Source: Thalassospira sp. HF15
GTDB taxonomy: Bacteria > Pseudomonadota > Alphaproteobacteria > Rhodospirillales > Thalassospiraceae
Direction: 5' to 3'
Assembly (NCBI RefSeq): GCF_011806525.1
Contig: NZ_JAAVKI010000002.1
Location: forward strand, 248,001-312,000
Length of the DNA stretch: 64,000 bases
The notes beneath the pieces were generated by a model. It made no database searches and had not been told where the DNA came from. It was given only the letters and a program-made list of their open reading frames with translations. Below, one piece after another: positions 9,201 through 17,182 of this stretch (position 1 is its first letter; the number at the start of each line of letters is the position of its first letter). The translations under genes were made by a program, and so were the position numbers.

Positions 9201-9988
9201 GTTTCGGCCAGCCAGTCCTCGACCAAGGCGGCTGCCACCGGATCCTTGAGGCTGGCGACAAAAATCGGCAGCGGATTCAGGCCGTTGGCAACCAGTTCCT
9301 CAACCAGCGCATCAATGACATCAAGATTGGCAGCCTGCACCAGCGAACGATAGAAGATGATTGGCGTAACAGATTGATTTTCAACCCAATTAGCGCGGAT
9401 TTCATCAAGGCTTGCCTGCGGCTTTCCGGGCCAATAGCCCCCGGCCTTGACCAACGGAGCAGCTGGCGACCAGTTCCAGTTCACGTGCGAATTGAGCTTT
9501 TCGTATATAAGACGAAGTAAATTCTCGGAATTTTGCGGGCCGCCTTCAATCAAGTAGCGCCAGATATTCTGATATTCGCGCCCCTTGACGGTCGAGAGGG
9601 ATAAAAGCTCCGCATCGGGTTGATCATCACCGGGCAACAGGACCAATGGGATGTCCTTGGCCCGCGCAAGCGCAACCAATTGTTCGATGCCATAATCCCA
9701 ATAGCCGCGACCACCCAGAATGCGCACGATGATGAATTTGGCCTCGGACACCACATCGTCAATATAGAGATCGACCGACATGTTATGGCCAAGTTGCAGC
9801 AAGCTTGCCAAACGCAAGGACGGAGTTTCCGCGCCAAATGCATCTACCAGACGCCCCTGCGCCCCGGCCAGACAGGCCAGTTCAGACTCGGCGGCTGACA
9901 GGATCACCACATCGCCGGGTTGCTGTCCAAGGTCGACGGCCTCGCTGCCGTCTGTCACCATTCCAGGCTGGGCTGCCAATAGATGCAT
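6224..9988 (-). CDS. cobN: Aerobic cobaltochelatase large subunit CobN
   Basis: CobN is the metal-binding subunit of the ATP-dependent CobN-CobS-CobT chelatase, which inserts cobalt into hydrogenobyrinic acid a,c-diamide. The protein has 1254 residues, normal for the family, and starts MHLLAAQPG followed by EAVDLGQQPGDVV. It contains the conserved block HFGKHGNMEWLPGK in the middle and TTGFAISVPG, ARGYNIDPLESYHSPDLVPPHN and GVRPTWDS further along. The chelatase partner subunits are not in this window. It lies 100 nt downstream of cobW and belongs to the riboswitch-headed unit. Confidence 0.97.
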   Translation of the reverse strand: MHLLAAQPGMVTDGSEAVDLGQQPGDVVILSAAESELACLAGAQGRLVDAFGAETPSLRLASLLQLGHNMSVDLYIDDVVSEAKFIIVRILGGRGYWDYGIEQLVALARAKDIPLVLLPGDDQPDAELLSLSTVKGREYQNIWRYLIEGGPQNSENLLRLIYEKLNSHVNWNWSPAAPLVKAGGYWPGKPQASLDEIRANWVENQSVTPIIFYRSLVQAANLDVIDALVEELVANGLNPLPIFVASLKDPVAAALVEDWLAETNADLILNTTGFAISVPGSERKNGPFDAVDAPVFQVVLSGGGEEAWREGVNGLAARDIAMNVALPEVDGRILSRAVSFKGSAGKDDLTQIDLVKYIPVRDRVDFTAKLAANWVRLRKSDVSSRKVAMVMANYPNKDARLGNGVGLDTPAGMVETLRAMQGEGYAINDLPSDGDALIAAIKAGPTNDFKSLADREIRVTLKREDYQSAFDALPKTIRDQVFEAWGDPKNDPFYLPDRDAFALSILPMGNVVVGLQPARGYNIDPLESYHSPDLVPPHNYFAFYIWLRHVFGVDAIIHFGKHGNMEWLPGKSLALSEDCFPEAVFGPTPHFYPFIVNDPGEGTQAKRRAQAVILDHLTPPLTRAESYGPLKDLEALVDEYYDAAAVDPRRLVILKRDILELAIRIGLDRDCGIEAGEDEESALAKLDNYLCELKELQIRDGLHIYGKAPEGDLLTDLLVALARLPRGADTGPKASLHRAIAKDILGDAEFDPLDCAFAEFWPGDKPEVLAAYDAENIGPWRTTGDTVERIELLARDLVKGTVKADPAWSATCDVISDIETNIRPAVTGCGPAEIDGLLRGLAGKFVEPGPSGAPTRGRPDVLPTGRNFYSVDTRTIPTPAAWQLGWKSAELLLERHVQDQGEWPSALGLSVWGTSNMRTGGDDIAQALALMGVRPTWDSASRRVTGFEIMPASVLGRPRVDVTLRISGFFRDAFPGLIDLFDSAVRAVADQSDEPDDINPIAVRVKAEAEKLRSEGMADDDAARQAGFRVFGSKPGAYGAGLQAMIDEKLWEDEDDLADAYLAWGSYAYGNGAEGTSARGLFETRLAKVDAIVHNQDNREHDLLDSDDYYQFEGGMTSAVRSLSGKQPTVYHSDHSRPESPKIRTLEEEIARVVRARVVNPKWIKGVMRHGYKGAFEMAATVDYLFAFAATARCVADHHFDLVYDAYLGDADVRGFISDHNPDALKDIKDRLREAIDRGLWQPRRNSVSIDLGA

Positions 9989-10032
9989 CGGGGAATCCGT
10001 ATCCTTGCGTCGTTATGTGAAAAAAGGACGCT

Positions 10033-10061
10033 GAAACCGGATGGCTGTTCCATCCGGTTTC
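10033..10061 (-). promoter_or_regulatory. Intercistronic hairpin between cobW and cobN
   Basis: GAAACCGGATGG and CCATCCGGTTTC form a perfect 12-bp stem with a 5-nt loop. No T-run follows on either strand, so an RNA-processing or mRNA-stability role between cobW and cobN is more likely than termination. Confidence 0.5.
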
Positions 10062-10088
10062 AGGTGAGCTTGATCAGAGCGAATTGGT

Positions 10089-11129
10089 TCAGGCGGCCTT
10101 GATGGCAGCCTCAATCGCGACACGATCCAGACCATGCAGGCCGATCACCACCAGTTCGGACCGGCGGGTTTCCCCGTCCGCCCAAGGGCGATCGAAATAG
10201 CGCTGGAACCGTTCGCCAACCCCCTGAACCACATGGCGCATCGGTTTGCCCGGCACATCAAGGAACCCCTTGATCCGAAGCACGTCAAACTGGCGAACGA
10301 CATCAATCAGGCGCTTTTCAAGGCTGGCCGGATCGTTGATTTTATCAAGCGAGACAACAAAGCTGTCGAAATCATCATGATCATGTTCGTGACCGTCGTC
10401 ATGATGGCTCGGGCGGCTATCCAGATCATCCTCGGCCGCAGCCCCCAATCCCAGCAGGATGGCATTTTCAACCCGCGAATGATCGGTCGCGATGATCTTG
10501 ACCGACGGTTTTTTAAGCTCTGCACGGATATCGGCTTCGACCTTGGCGCGTTCGGCATCGCTCAGAAGGTCGGTCTTGTTCAGAACCACCATATCGGCAC
10601 AGTGAAGCTGTTCTTCGAACAGTTCTTCAAGCGGGCTTTCATGGTCAAGGTTGTCATCGGCTTCCCGCTGCGCCTGTACCGCATGATGATCATGGGCAAA
10701 CAGTCCATCACGAAGCGCTGCACCATCAAGAACGGCCACCACACCGTCAACGGTCACCCGCGACCGCACTTCCGGCCAGTTAAACGCCTTTACCAGCGGT
10801 TTTGGCAGCGCCAGACCCGATGTTTCGATAACGATATGATCAGGCGGGGTGTCACGATCAATCAGGCCCTGGATGGTTGGCAGAAAGTCGTCCGCCACCG
10901 TGCAGCAAATGCAGCCGTTGGCGAGTTCGACAACGTCATCTTCTTCGCAGCCTTCAATGCCACAACCGTTGATAATGCCGCGATCGACGCCCAGATCGCC
11001 AAATTCATTAATGATCAGCGCAATGCGTTTGCCATCGGCATTTTCCAACATGTTGCGGATCATGGTTGTTTTGCCCGCCCCGAGAAAACCGGTAATAACG
11101 GTTGCCGGGATTTTGCCCAATTGTGCCAT
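10089..11129 (-). CDS. cobW: CobW GTPase, metal chaperone for cobalamin synthesis
   Basis: CobW is a COG0523 G3E GTPase thought to deliver cobalt to the CobN chelatase. The 346-residue protein has Walker A GFLGAGKT (residues 14-21), the metal-binding GCICC (72-76), the NKTD-type guanine motif VVLNKTDLL and the C-terminal CobW_C domain. An insert near residues 230-250 reads HHDDGHEHDHDD, a His/Asp-rich metal-binding loop usual in this family. It sits between cobP/cobU (34-nt gap) and cobN. Confidence 0.95.
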   Translation of the reverse strand: MAQLGKIPATVITGFLGAGKTTMIRNMLENADGKRIALIINEFGDLGVDRGIINGCGIEGCEEDDVVELANGCICCTVADDFLPTIQGLIDRDTPPDHIVIETSGLALPKPLVKAFNWPEVRSRVTVDGVVAVLDGAALRDGLFAHDHHAVQAQREADDNLDHESPLEELFEEQLHCADMVVLNKTDLLSDAERAKVEADIRAELKKPSVKIIATDHSRVENAILLGLGAAAEDDLDSRPSHHDDGHEHDHDDFDSFVVSLDKINDPASLEKRLIDVVRQFDVLRIKGFLDVPGKPMRHVVQGVGERFQRYFDRPWADGETRRSELVVIGLHGLDRVAIEAAIKAA

Positions 11130-11163
11130 TTCTAAAATCCTTAAAATTCAATTCTTTATGTTG

Positions 11164-11703
11164 CTATTTGACCTGCATCGGAATGCCGGCCACCACAAGT
11201 GTGACCTTGTCTGCCTGCTCGGCGATCCGCTGATGCAGGCGTCCGGCGTGATCACGAAAGGTACGCGCCATCGCATTTTCCGGCACGATGCCAAAGCCAA
11301 CCTCGTTTGAGACAAAAAGTACTGGCACAACAAGCGTCGGCAGCAGATCGCAAAGCGCCTTAATCTCGGCATCAATGTCGCGACCTTCCAGCATCAGATT
11401 TGTCAGCCACAAGGTCAGGCAATCAACCAGAACAGGCTTGCCGTGCGCAACATTGCATGTCTGCAAGGCGGAACGGAGTTCAAGCGGTTCTTCGAGTGTC
11501 TGCCAAAGATCGCCGCGCGATTTTTTATGGAGATCAATGCGGCTGGCCATTTCATCATCCCAGGCCCGACCGGTTGCGATATATGTTCCACCGCCCGCCT
11601 GATTGATGATGTTTTCGGCAAACCGGCTTTTGCCGGATCGCGCCCCGCCAAGGATTAGATGCGTCCCGCCCAGGGATACATGGGGGGGTAAAGTCTGGGT
11701 CAT
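11164..11703 (-). CDS. cobP: Adenosylcobinamide kinase / adenosylcobinamide-phosphate guanylyltransferase
   Basis: CobP (CobU) phosphorylates adenosylcobinamide and converts the phosphate to the GDP form for nucleotide-loop assembly. The 179-residue protein has P-loop GGARSGKS (residues 19-26), DCLTLWLTNL and the family signature SNEVGFGIVPENAMARTFRD. The ATG at 11703 has GAGGAAG upstream. The frame is open further upstream, but that sequence is the cobalamin riboswitch leader and is not coding. It is the first gene of the cobP-cobW-cobN group. Confidence 0.95.
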   Translation of the reverse strand: MTQTLPPHVSLGGTHLILGGARSGKSRFAENIINQAGGGTYIATGRAWDDEMASRIDLHKKSRGDLWQTLEEPLELRSALQTCNVAHGKPVLVDCLTLWLTNLMLEGRDIDAEIKALCDLLPTLVVPVLFVSNEVGFGIVPENAMARTFRDHAGRLHQRIAEQADKVTLVVAGIPMQVK

Positions 11704-11764
11704 CCCGTTTCTTCCTCGCCATGGCCTCCCACCGAGGCCCGATTGCGTCGCCACCTTCCAAAGA

Positions 11765-11945
11765 ATAGTGACACCTTCGGCAGGTTTCCTGGCTGCGGGC
11801 ATGAAAGCGATCCGCCTTCCCGGTTGCCCGGTGGCTGGTCTGGCGCCACGGCGCCGACCCGGATCTCCCAACCCGATACAGTTGCGGGGGCAGCATCGGC
11901 CTTGCACCGATTTCCCATCACCGAACGGTGCGCCGAACCTATCAG
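11765..11945 (-). ncRNA. Cobalamin riboswitch
   Basis: Read on the minus strand, the leader of cobP has the conserved elements in order: the 5' GGTG.../GGGAA segment, the core GCTGCCCCCGCAACTG (complement of 11879-11894) and the B12 box CAGCCAGGAAACCTGCCG (complement of 11778-11795). It ends about 60 nt before the cobP ATG. That interval holds a GGCCTC/GAGGCC stem and no T-run, so I infer control of translation of cobP rather than a terminator. Binding of adenosylcobalamin would repress cobP-cobW-cobN. Confidence 0.95.
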
Positions 11946-12000
11946 GTTTGCCAAAAATGCCAAAGATCATTCTAGGCCGCAGGCCCCGTGATCCCCACAC

Positions 12001-12294
12001 CCTAACCGGAAGGTCAGTATTTGTAAGAATTGTCTGCTTGAGCGGTCATACCATTTCAGCCAACATCAAAAGCGTTGCGCTGGGTGGGGACCAAACTCAT
12101 TCATATGATCACCCCGGCAACTGATATGAGAGAACAAACCGGCGGACCGGGATGATCATATGAATGAATTTGGTCCCCAGAGACGGAAAAATCCGCTATC
12201 TGGCGAAACCCGGGATCGAAAACATAACACCCGGCTGGCAGCAGAAAAATCTGCGCCAAAACTCTTGGGGTAAACAGGAAGTTTGCAAGAAGAC
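12001..12294. other. Divergent promoter region between the cobP riboswitch and the 12295 gene
   Basis: This stretch has no convincing open frame. It must carry the promoter for the minus-strand cobalamin transcript and for the plus-strand orphan gene. Besides the inverted repeat (12085-12180) it contains a small hairpin with GCAGA/TCTGC arms near 12240-12253. I could not fix a -10/-35 pair with confidence. Confidence 0.5.
12085..12180. repeat. 96-bp inverted repeat with 33-bp arms
   Basis: The arm at 12085-12117 and the complement of 12147-12180 match at 31 of 33 bases, around a 29-nt loop. Each arm contains the nearly self-complementary CATATGATCA. No T-run follows on either side, so it is not an intrinsic terminator. 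It stands between the riboswitch-headed minus-strand operon and the plus-strand orphan gene at 12295. I see no flanking direct duplication and no other copy in this window. Confidence 0.8.
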
Positions 12295-12969
12295 ATGGCT
12301 ATACGCTCTCACCTATCGAAAATCCGACAGTTGAATGCGCCAACCTGGACAACGTCGTCTCGCAAGGACATGTGGCTGGGTTTGCTTGGTCGCCTGAATG
12401 TCCCGGATCAGTCCTTTCAGGACTTTCTCGAGGAATATGCCAACGAGGGCGAAATCACGATGGCACGGCGCGATGTTCGGGAAATCTTCGCAAAGGATGC
12501 CGCAAAGGGCGTGATCGCGACCATTATCTGGTCCCATGAACGTGGCATCCGCGTTAATGCGCTGTCTCTGCTTGTCCGCGATATGCCAACTTTGGTGACC
12601 TTGATGTCGATTGCCGATTTCGGGCAGGAGGAACTGAACGAACTGCTTTCTCAGCCGGGTATTTCCGTTCCGACCGCAAGCAAAATGCTGTCAGCCTGTG
12701 GCAAAACATATTGCGGCATGCCGGCCGCCATCATTGACGATACCATCATTCAGGTGATCGAAAGCGCGTCCTTTGCCGGGGACTTCCCCAATGTTGCCAA
12801 GCTGCGCGCCAAATCACGCAGCCGCCCGGTTCCCTATTACCAGGCCTATTTGCGTGATGTTTTCGATATTTGCGAACAACATGACCTAAGCCCGGACATG
12901 GTCGACCGCTATCTGGCCGAACATGCACTTGATGACATGGCATCAGACATCGAACTGGCCTCTGCGTAA
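12295..12969 (+). CDS. Unrecognised protein, 224 residues, with a weak helix-hairpin-helix-like segment
   Basis: I do not recognise the family. The protein is soluble and largely helical by composition. Residues about 118-150 (LSQPGISVPTASKMLSACG then PAAIIDDTI) recall the LPGVG-x-TA-helix-xxxDxxV pattern of helix-hairpin-helix DNA-binding and base-excision proteins, but no catalytic Lys/Asp arrangement is evident, so this is only a hint. A TTG at 12283 in the same frame is an alternative start; AGGAAG at 12276-12281 is too close to it and suits the ATG better. It is divergent from the cobP riboswitch operon and convergent with cobC. Confidence 0.65.
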   Translation: MAIRSHLSKIRQLNAPTWTTSSRKDMWLGLLGRLNVPDQSFQDFLEEYANEGEITMARRDVREIFAKDAAKGVIATIIWSHERGIRVNALSLLVRDMPTLVTLMSIADFGQEELNELLSQPGISVPTASKMLSACGKTYCGMPAAIIDDTIIQVIESASFAGDFPNVAKLRAKSRSRPVPYYQAYLRDVFDICEQHDLSPDMVDRYLAEHALDDMASDIELASA

Positions 12970-12979
12970 CAGGGTTTGC

Positions 12980-13582
12980 TTAAAATCGCTGATTGACCGC
13001 GGTCACGCGCCAACCCGGCTCGTCGACCTCGTCGATATATTCAAGCGTGGTCAGACCCAGTGTATCCACATGAAATGCCAGTGCCGTTTCAAGCGACAAG
13101 CCCAATGCATTGGCCAATATGGCACGCACCGTGCCACCATGAATAACGGCCACAATGTCGCGCCCGGCAAGCGCATCATTTAATCGACCAAAGACCGGGC
13201 CAACACGCCCGACAACGTCAGCAAAACTTTCACCTTTCGGGGGGGTCTGACGCGCAAAGTCGGTCCAGAAACGCGTTGTTTCCCCCTTTGGCAAATCATT
13301 CCAGTTCTGCAGTTCCCAATCACCAAAATGCTGTTCGGCAAAACCGCTTTCGCCCTGTGGCGCAACGTCTACATCCATGAAACTCTGAAGGCTGCGCGCC
13401 GTATCGTGGGTACGCGACAGATGGCTGGTCACCCAAGCGGCATCGCTTGGCAATTGCCCGGCAAGCGCGCCAAGCGCCTTTTGATCGGAAAGATCAGCAG
13501 GCATATCACTTTGGCCATAAACGAGCCGTTTGGGATTTTTGACCGGGGCATGTCGCACCAGCCACCAGCGTGTTGTTCTCAT
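12980..13582 (-). CDS. cobC: Histidine phosphatase family protein, probable alpha-ribazole phosphatase
   Basis: The 200-residue protein begins with the phosphoglycerate-mutase-like signature VRHAP (catalytic His11) and has the paired SHLSRTHDTAR (about 53-63) and a second His in VIHGGTVRAIL. Branch members next to cobS and cobT remove the 5' phosphate of alpha-ribazole or of adenosylcobalamin 5'-phosphate. The assignment to that reaction depends on the context: cobS follows upstream and cobT is divergent. As a family the fold is certain; the substrate is inferred. Confidence 0.85.
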   Translation of the reverse strand: MRTTRWWLVRHAPVKNPKRLVYGQSDMPADLSDQKALGALAGQLPSDAAWVTSHLSRTHDTARSLQSFMDVDVAPQGESGFAEQHFGDWELQNWNDLPKGETTRFWTDFARQTPPKGESFADVVGRVGPVFGRLNDALAGRDIVAVIHGGTVRAILANALGLSLETALAFHVDTLGLTTLEYIDEVDEPGWRVTAVNQRF

Positions 13583-13617
13583 TGGGTTTATTCCCCCTTT
13601 TTACTTATGCCCGATGA

Positions 13618-14478
13618 TCAGATGACGGCGATACAGGCAATCCCGACAAAAAGCTCGCTGACCAACTGGGTAGCACCCAACACATCACCCGTCTGACCAC
13701 CGATCTGCCATTTCGCCACCGCTGTCATAACGCCGATGGCCACCATGGCACCTGCCAGAACCGCGATGGTGGTTATCAACCCCGCCAAGACAAAGGACAG
13801 GATGGCCGCGATAAGCACAGCAAGTCCGACCATCATCAGATTTGGTGTTCCAGCCCCCTTGCCCAGACCATTGTCGCGCGCCGGGGGCAGGATGTGCATC
13901 ACAACCGGCATTGCAGCGCGTGATGTAATGGCCATGACCAGAAAAAGAACTGCAGCCTGTCCACCGTCACCGGCCGCAGATAACAAGACTAGGCGCAACC
14001 CAAAACACAAAATCAGGGCGACAACCCCATAAGTACCGATATGGCTGTCGCGCATGATTTCAAGTTTACGCGCCCGTTCAAACCCGCCGCCAAACCCGTC
14101 GGCGCAATCGGCCATGCCATCTTCATGCATCGAGCCGGTCAAAAGCACCATGCCTGCCAGGGCTATAATCGCGAAAATCAGGATATTTTCGGTCAATTGA
14201 TAGACCAGCATCGCTGGCAACATGGCAAACCCGGCCAGCAACAAACCGACCAGCGGCCACGACCAGACCGATCTTGCGATCAACTCGGCCCGAAAGTCGT
14301 GCGTACCGGCAACCGGTACGCGGCTCAGCAAAGCCAGCGCCCGCCAGAAATCGGAAATCGGAGAAGCCTTTCTAGTGGCATCAGGCCCCGCTTCAGGACC
14401 TGCATCCAAGCCGTCTTTGGTGGCTGAATCTGCACTTTGCATGTTTGTTTCGTTTTGGTTATGATCTTTGGACACCAT
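13618..14478 (-). CDS. cobS: Adenosylcobinamide-GDP ribazoletransferase CobS (CobV)
   Basis: This integral membrane enzyme joins adenosylcobinamide-GDP to alpha-ribazole(-phosphate), the last assembly step. The 286-residue sequence has several hydrophobic helices and the family motif GSMHEDGMADCADGFGGG (residues 115-132) that binds metal. The first 45 residues are hydrophilic and longer than usual, and a downstream in-frame Met (residue 13) is possible as the true start. cobC follows by 35 nt. Confidence 0.94.
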   Translation of the reverse strand: MVSKDHNQNETNMQSADSATKDGLDAGPEAGPDATRKASPISDFWRALALLSRVPVAGTHDFRAELIARSVWSWPLVGLLLAGFAMLPAMLVYQLTENILIFAIIALAGMVLLTGSMHEDGMADCADGFGGGFERARKLEIMRDSHIGTYGVVALILCFGLRLVLLSAAGDGGQAAVLFLVMAITSRAAMPVVMHILPPARDNGLGKGAGTPNLMMVGLAVLIAAILSFVLAGLITTIAVLAGAMVAIGVMTAVAKWQIGGQTGDVLGATQLVSELFVGIACIAVI

Positions 14479-14636
14479 AAATTTCCGATTTTCAAACTGG
14501 CAATCTGTTGCGCCCGGGCCTAGTTTGGGCTGACTTCCTGAACCGCACTAAACAATTGGTTTCCGAGCCTAATCCTTACCATCGCGGAATCCAAGCGGAA
14601 CACACCAGGCGCCTTTGCCGCCAGCCGGAGACCCAC

Positions 14637-15671
14637 ATGTTCAATCCGAAACACCCGCCGCAAAATCTTGAGGAAATTCGTGCCCTTTTGGCTGAGCTTC
14701 CCGATGTCGATCAGGATGCGCAGGCCGCCGTTGCGGCACGCGAACCGACATTGACCAAGCCTGCCGGATCGCTTGGACGGCTTGAAGATTTCAGCTTGTG
14801 GCTCGCCGGATGGCAGGGAACTTCGCGCCCGCGCATGTCGCGCCCGCGTGTCACGGTCTTTGCCGGCAGCCATGGCGTTGTCGCCCAGGGCGTTTCGGCC
14901 TTTCCGGCCAGCGTGAACCAGCAGATGGTCGAAAACTTCATCAATGGCGGGGCGGCAATCAATCAGATTTGCAAATCTGTTGACGCGGAACTCCGCGTGA
15001 TGGAAGTCGCGCTTGAAGTGCCCACCAACGATTTTGCCAATGAACCGGCCATGGATGACGAAGCCTGTGCCGAGGCCATGGCCTTTGGGATGAGCGCCAT
15101 TGAAAAGGGACTGGATCTGTTCGTGCCCGGTGAGATGGGCATTGGCAATACGACATCGGCAGCCGCCATTTCCCATGCGCTTTATGGCGGAAATGCCTCT
15201 GACTGGACCGGTCGCGGAACCGGGATTGATGACGCAACGCTGGATCGTAAAACCCGCGTCGTAGGGGATGCCATCATCCTGCATAAAAACCAGATGCATG
15301 ACGGGCTGGATGTTTTGCGCTGTGTGGGTGGTCGCGAAATTGCTGCGATGGCAGGTGCTATCATTGCCGCACGTTTTTCACGGGTTCCGGTACTGCTTGA
15401 TGGCTATGTTTCCTGTGCGGCAGCGGCGGTTTTGGCTGCGATGCGCCCGGATGCCCTTGATCACTGTCTGGTCGGGCATGTGTCGGCAGAACCCGGTCAT
15501 GCGCGCCTGATCGAGAAACTGGGCAAGGAAGCGCTGATCAATTTTGGCATGCGCCTTGGCGAAGGGTCGGGCGCAGCCCTTGCCATCCCGCTTTTGCGGG
15601 CATCTGCAGAATGTCACACCGGCATGGCAACCTTTGAAAAAGCCGGGATTGATGGCAAGGAAGACACCTGA
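14637..15671 (+). CDS. cobT: Nicotinate-nucleotide-dimethylbenzimidazole phosphoribosyltransferase CobT
   Basis: CobT makes alpha-ribazole 5'-phosphate from nicotinate mononucleotide and dimethylbenzimidazole. The 344-residue protein has KPAGSLGRLE (41-50), GEMGIGNTTSAAA (165-177) and the catalytic Glu309 in GEGSGAALA. The ATG at 14637 was chosen for GGAG seven bases upstream and because the family begins at this point; the frame is open further upstream without similarity. It is divergent from cobS with a 158-nt gap and has its own terminator. Confidence 0.96.
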   Translation: MFNPKHPPQNLEEIRALLAELPDVDQDAQAAVAAREPTLTKPAGSLGRLEDFSLWLAGWQGTSRPRMSRPRVTVFAGSHGVVAQGVSAFPASVNQQMVENFINGGAAINQICKSVDAELRVMEVALEVPTNDFANEPAMDDEACAEAMAFGMSAIEKGLDLFVPGEMGIGNTTSAAAISHALYGGNASDWTGRGTGIDDATLDRKTRVVGDAIILHKNQMHDGLDVLRCVGGREIAAMAGAIIAARFSRVPVLLDGYVSCAAAAVLAAMRPDALDHCLVGHVSAEPGHARLIEKLGKEALINFGMRLGEGSGAALAIPLLRASAECHTGMATFEKAGIDGKEDT

Positions 15672-15698
15672 GGAGAACTTTAAACTTCTCAACCACCC

Positions 15699-15729
15699 AA
15701 TAGCGCTGGATATCCGGCGCTATTTTTTT
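15699..15729 (+). terminator. Rho-independent terminator after cobT
   Basis: AATAGCGC and GCGCTATT form a perfect 8-bp stem around a 10-nt loop, and the second arm runs directly into seven Ts. It overlaps the stop codon region of the convergent gene at 15720. Confidence 0.85.
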
Positions 15730-16949
15730 GTCCGCTCGTTCATCAGATGCTCGACGTGGCGGCCCTGGAACATGGTGATGTTGATCGAATGACCGAATTT
15801 AATGGCGCGTTCGTCATCACATCGACACAGGATAACACGGGTATCACCGGACTCTGCCACAGCAGCGCGCATTGCGTCACGATGCTCTTCATCCATGTTT
15901 TCCATTTCCGGATCCCACAGCATCTTGATCATATCAACGCCAAGCTTGTTGCGGTTGATATAGGGCAGCGACAGATAGCTGATGCCATCAATACAAATGC
16001 GATAGCCACGATCACGACAGAAATCGCGGGCAAAGAAGAATGCGCCGAGATCGGCAAAAATATCGATCTTCTGTAATTCAAGAACGATCGTCCCGCGCTG
16101 GCCCGCCTTGACGTTACTGTCAAATGTCAGAAAGTCAGGGGACAACAGTGTCGAGACGTTCAGGTTGATACTCACCGACCCTGTCACCGACGCATCATTG
16201 GACCGGGTCAAAAGTGAAAGCATGCGTCGATCAAGAATTTCTGTCAGGTGCTGAAACAGCCAGCGGTTTGACAGCACATTGACATCTGGCAGCAGAGTTT
16301 CCTGCAAATCCTTGATTGAAATGAACAATTCATGGAAAACCGGGGTCGGGTGCGCATCACCGACCACAGCACAAATCGCCTGACGGCGCATCAGGTTCGA
16401 CAGGTCCGCCCGCCGCAGGGATTCATCAATACGCCCCAAAATTTTCGGGGTCAGCGGCATGCGATCATCGCTTAGTTCAGGATGGTCATTGTGGCGTTCA
16501 GCTGCCTTGCTGACGATTTTTGGGCGATTGGCATTCGAACGCACCAACATCTGGGTCAGATGCAGGAATTCCTTATATTGCTGACCAACATCGTAATAGT
16601 CGGTGAAGGTCGCGGGTGCACCACTTTCATCCTTGCCGTCACTGATCAACGGATCGTCATTAAACAGGAATTTCAGCCGGAAGATGACAGCATTCACCTC
16701 GTCCATCTCGGCAGCATCAAAGATGAAAATCAGATCCTGATTTGACAGGGTGAAAATGCGCCCGGTGACTTCGGGAACGATTTCTTCAAAAGCAGTGATG
16801 GCCGTGCGGATATGATGATCACGCCGATTAAACGGCAGCAATTTGGAAAAATGCACATGGATCGCGCCAACACCGTCCTTGCGCCGCTCAAGGCGTCGCA
16901 CATAGTCAACGAGGAAGGCTTCGGGCGATGGAATCGAGCTATCAGACAT
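15720..16949 (-). CDS. Degenerate EAL-like domain protein
   Basis: The 409-residue soluble protein has a C-terminal half resembling an EAL phosphodiesterase barrel: SINLNVSTLLSPDFLTFD, then IVLELQKIDIFAD, then GYRICIDGISYLSLPYIN and LGVDMIKM. The catalytic residues are not kept: the place of the EAL triad reads ELQ and the DDF-type loop reads DGISYL. A catalytically inactive, perhaps signalling or scaffold, role is inferred. The N-terminal half (about residues 1-200) is not recognised; IHVHFSKLLPFNRRDHH and TLSNQDLIFIFD suggest a PAS- or GGDEF-like fold at best. Confidence 0.7.
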   Translation of the reverse strand: MSDSSIPSPEAFLVDYVRRLERRKDGVGAIHVHFSKLLPFNRRDHHIRTAITAFEEIVPEVTGRIFTLSNQDLIFIFDAAEMDEVNAVIFRLKFLFNDDPLISDGKDESGAPATFTDYYDVGQQYKEFLHLTQMLVRSNANRPKIVSKAAERHNDHPELSDDRMPLTPKILGRIDESLRRADLSNLMRRQAICAVVGDAHPTPVFHELFISIKDLQETLLPDVNVLSNRWLFQHLTEILDRRMLSLLTRSNDASVTGSVSINLNVSTLLSPDFLTFDSNVKAGQRGTIVLELQKIDIFADLGAFFFARDFCRDRGYRICIDGISYLSLPYINRNKLGVDMIKMLWDPEMENMDEEHRDAMRAAVAESGDTRVILCRCDDERAIKFGHSINITMFQGRHVEHLMNERTKK

Positions 16950-17182
16950 GAATGCATTAACCAGAAGATTGTTTTGACGGAATCACAGCCATTAATCTGC
17001 CCAGACCACAATAACGCCCGTGCATTAACAGGTTATGTATTTAGCACTCATATACATTGAAACCAAACGTGAATCGCGGGCAATTTCAGACTTGTCGGCG
17101 AAAACATAAGTCGTAGCTTTCCACCAACCAAGCTGCTAGTTTCAGCCCGTTTTGATATCAGAGCGATAGGGTTAAAGACGAT

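Noticed and set aside
11704-12000. N-terminal extension of CobP by about 99 residues.
   Set aside because: This open sequence is the riboswitch and its leader; the internal ATG at 11703 has a proper ribosome-binding site and starts the family-like sequence.
14479-14636. A cobalamin riboswitch in the cobS-cobT gap.
   Set aside because: None of the conserved elements is present; only a short GC-rich repeat near 14512-14530 is seen.
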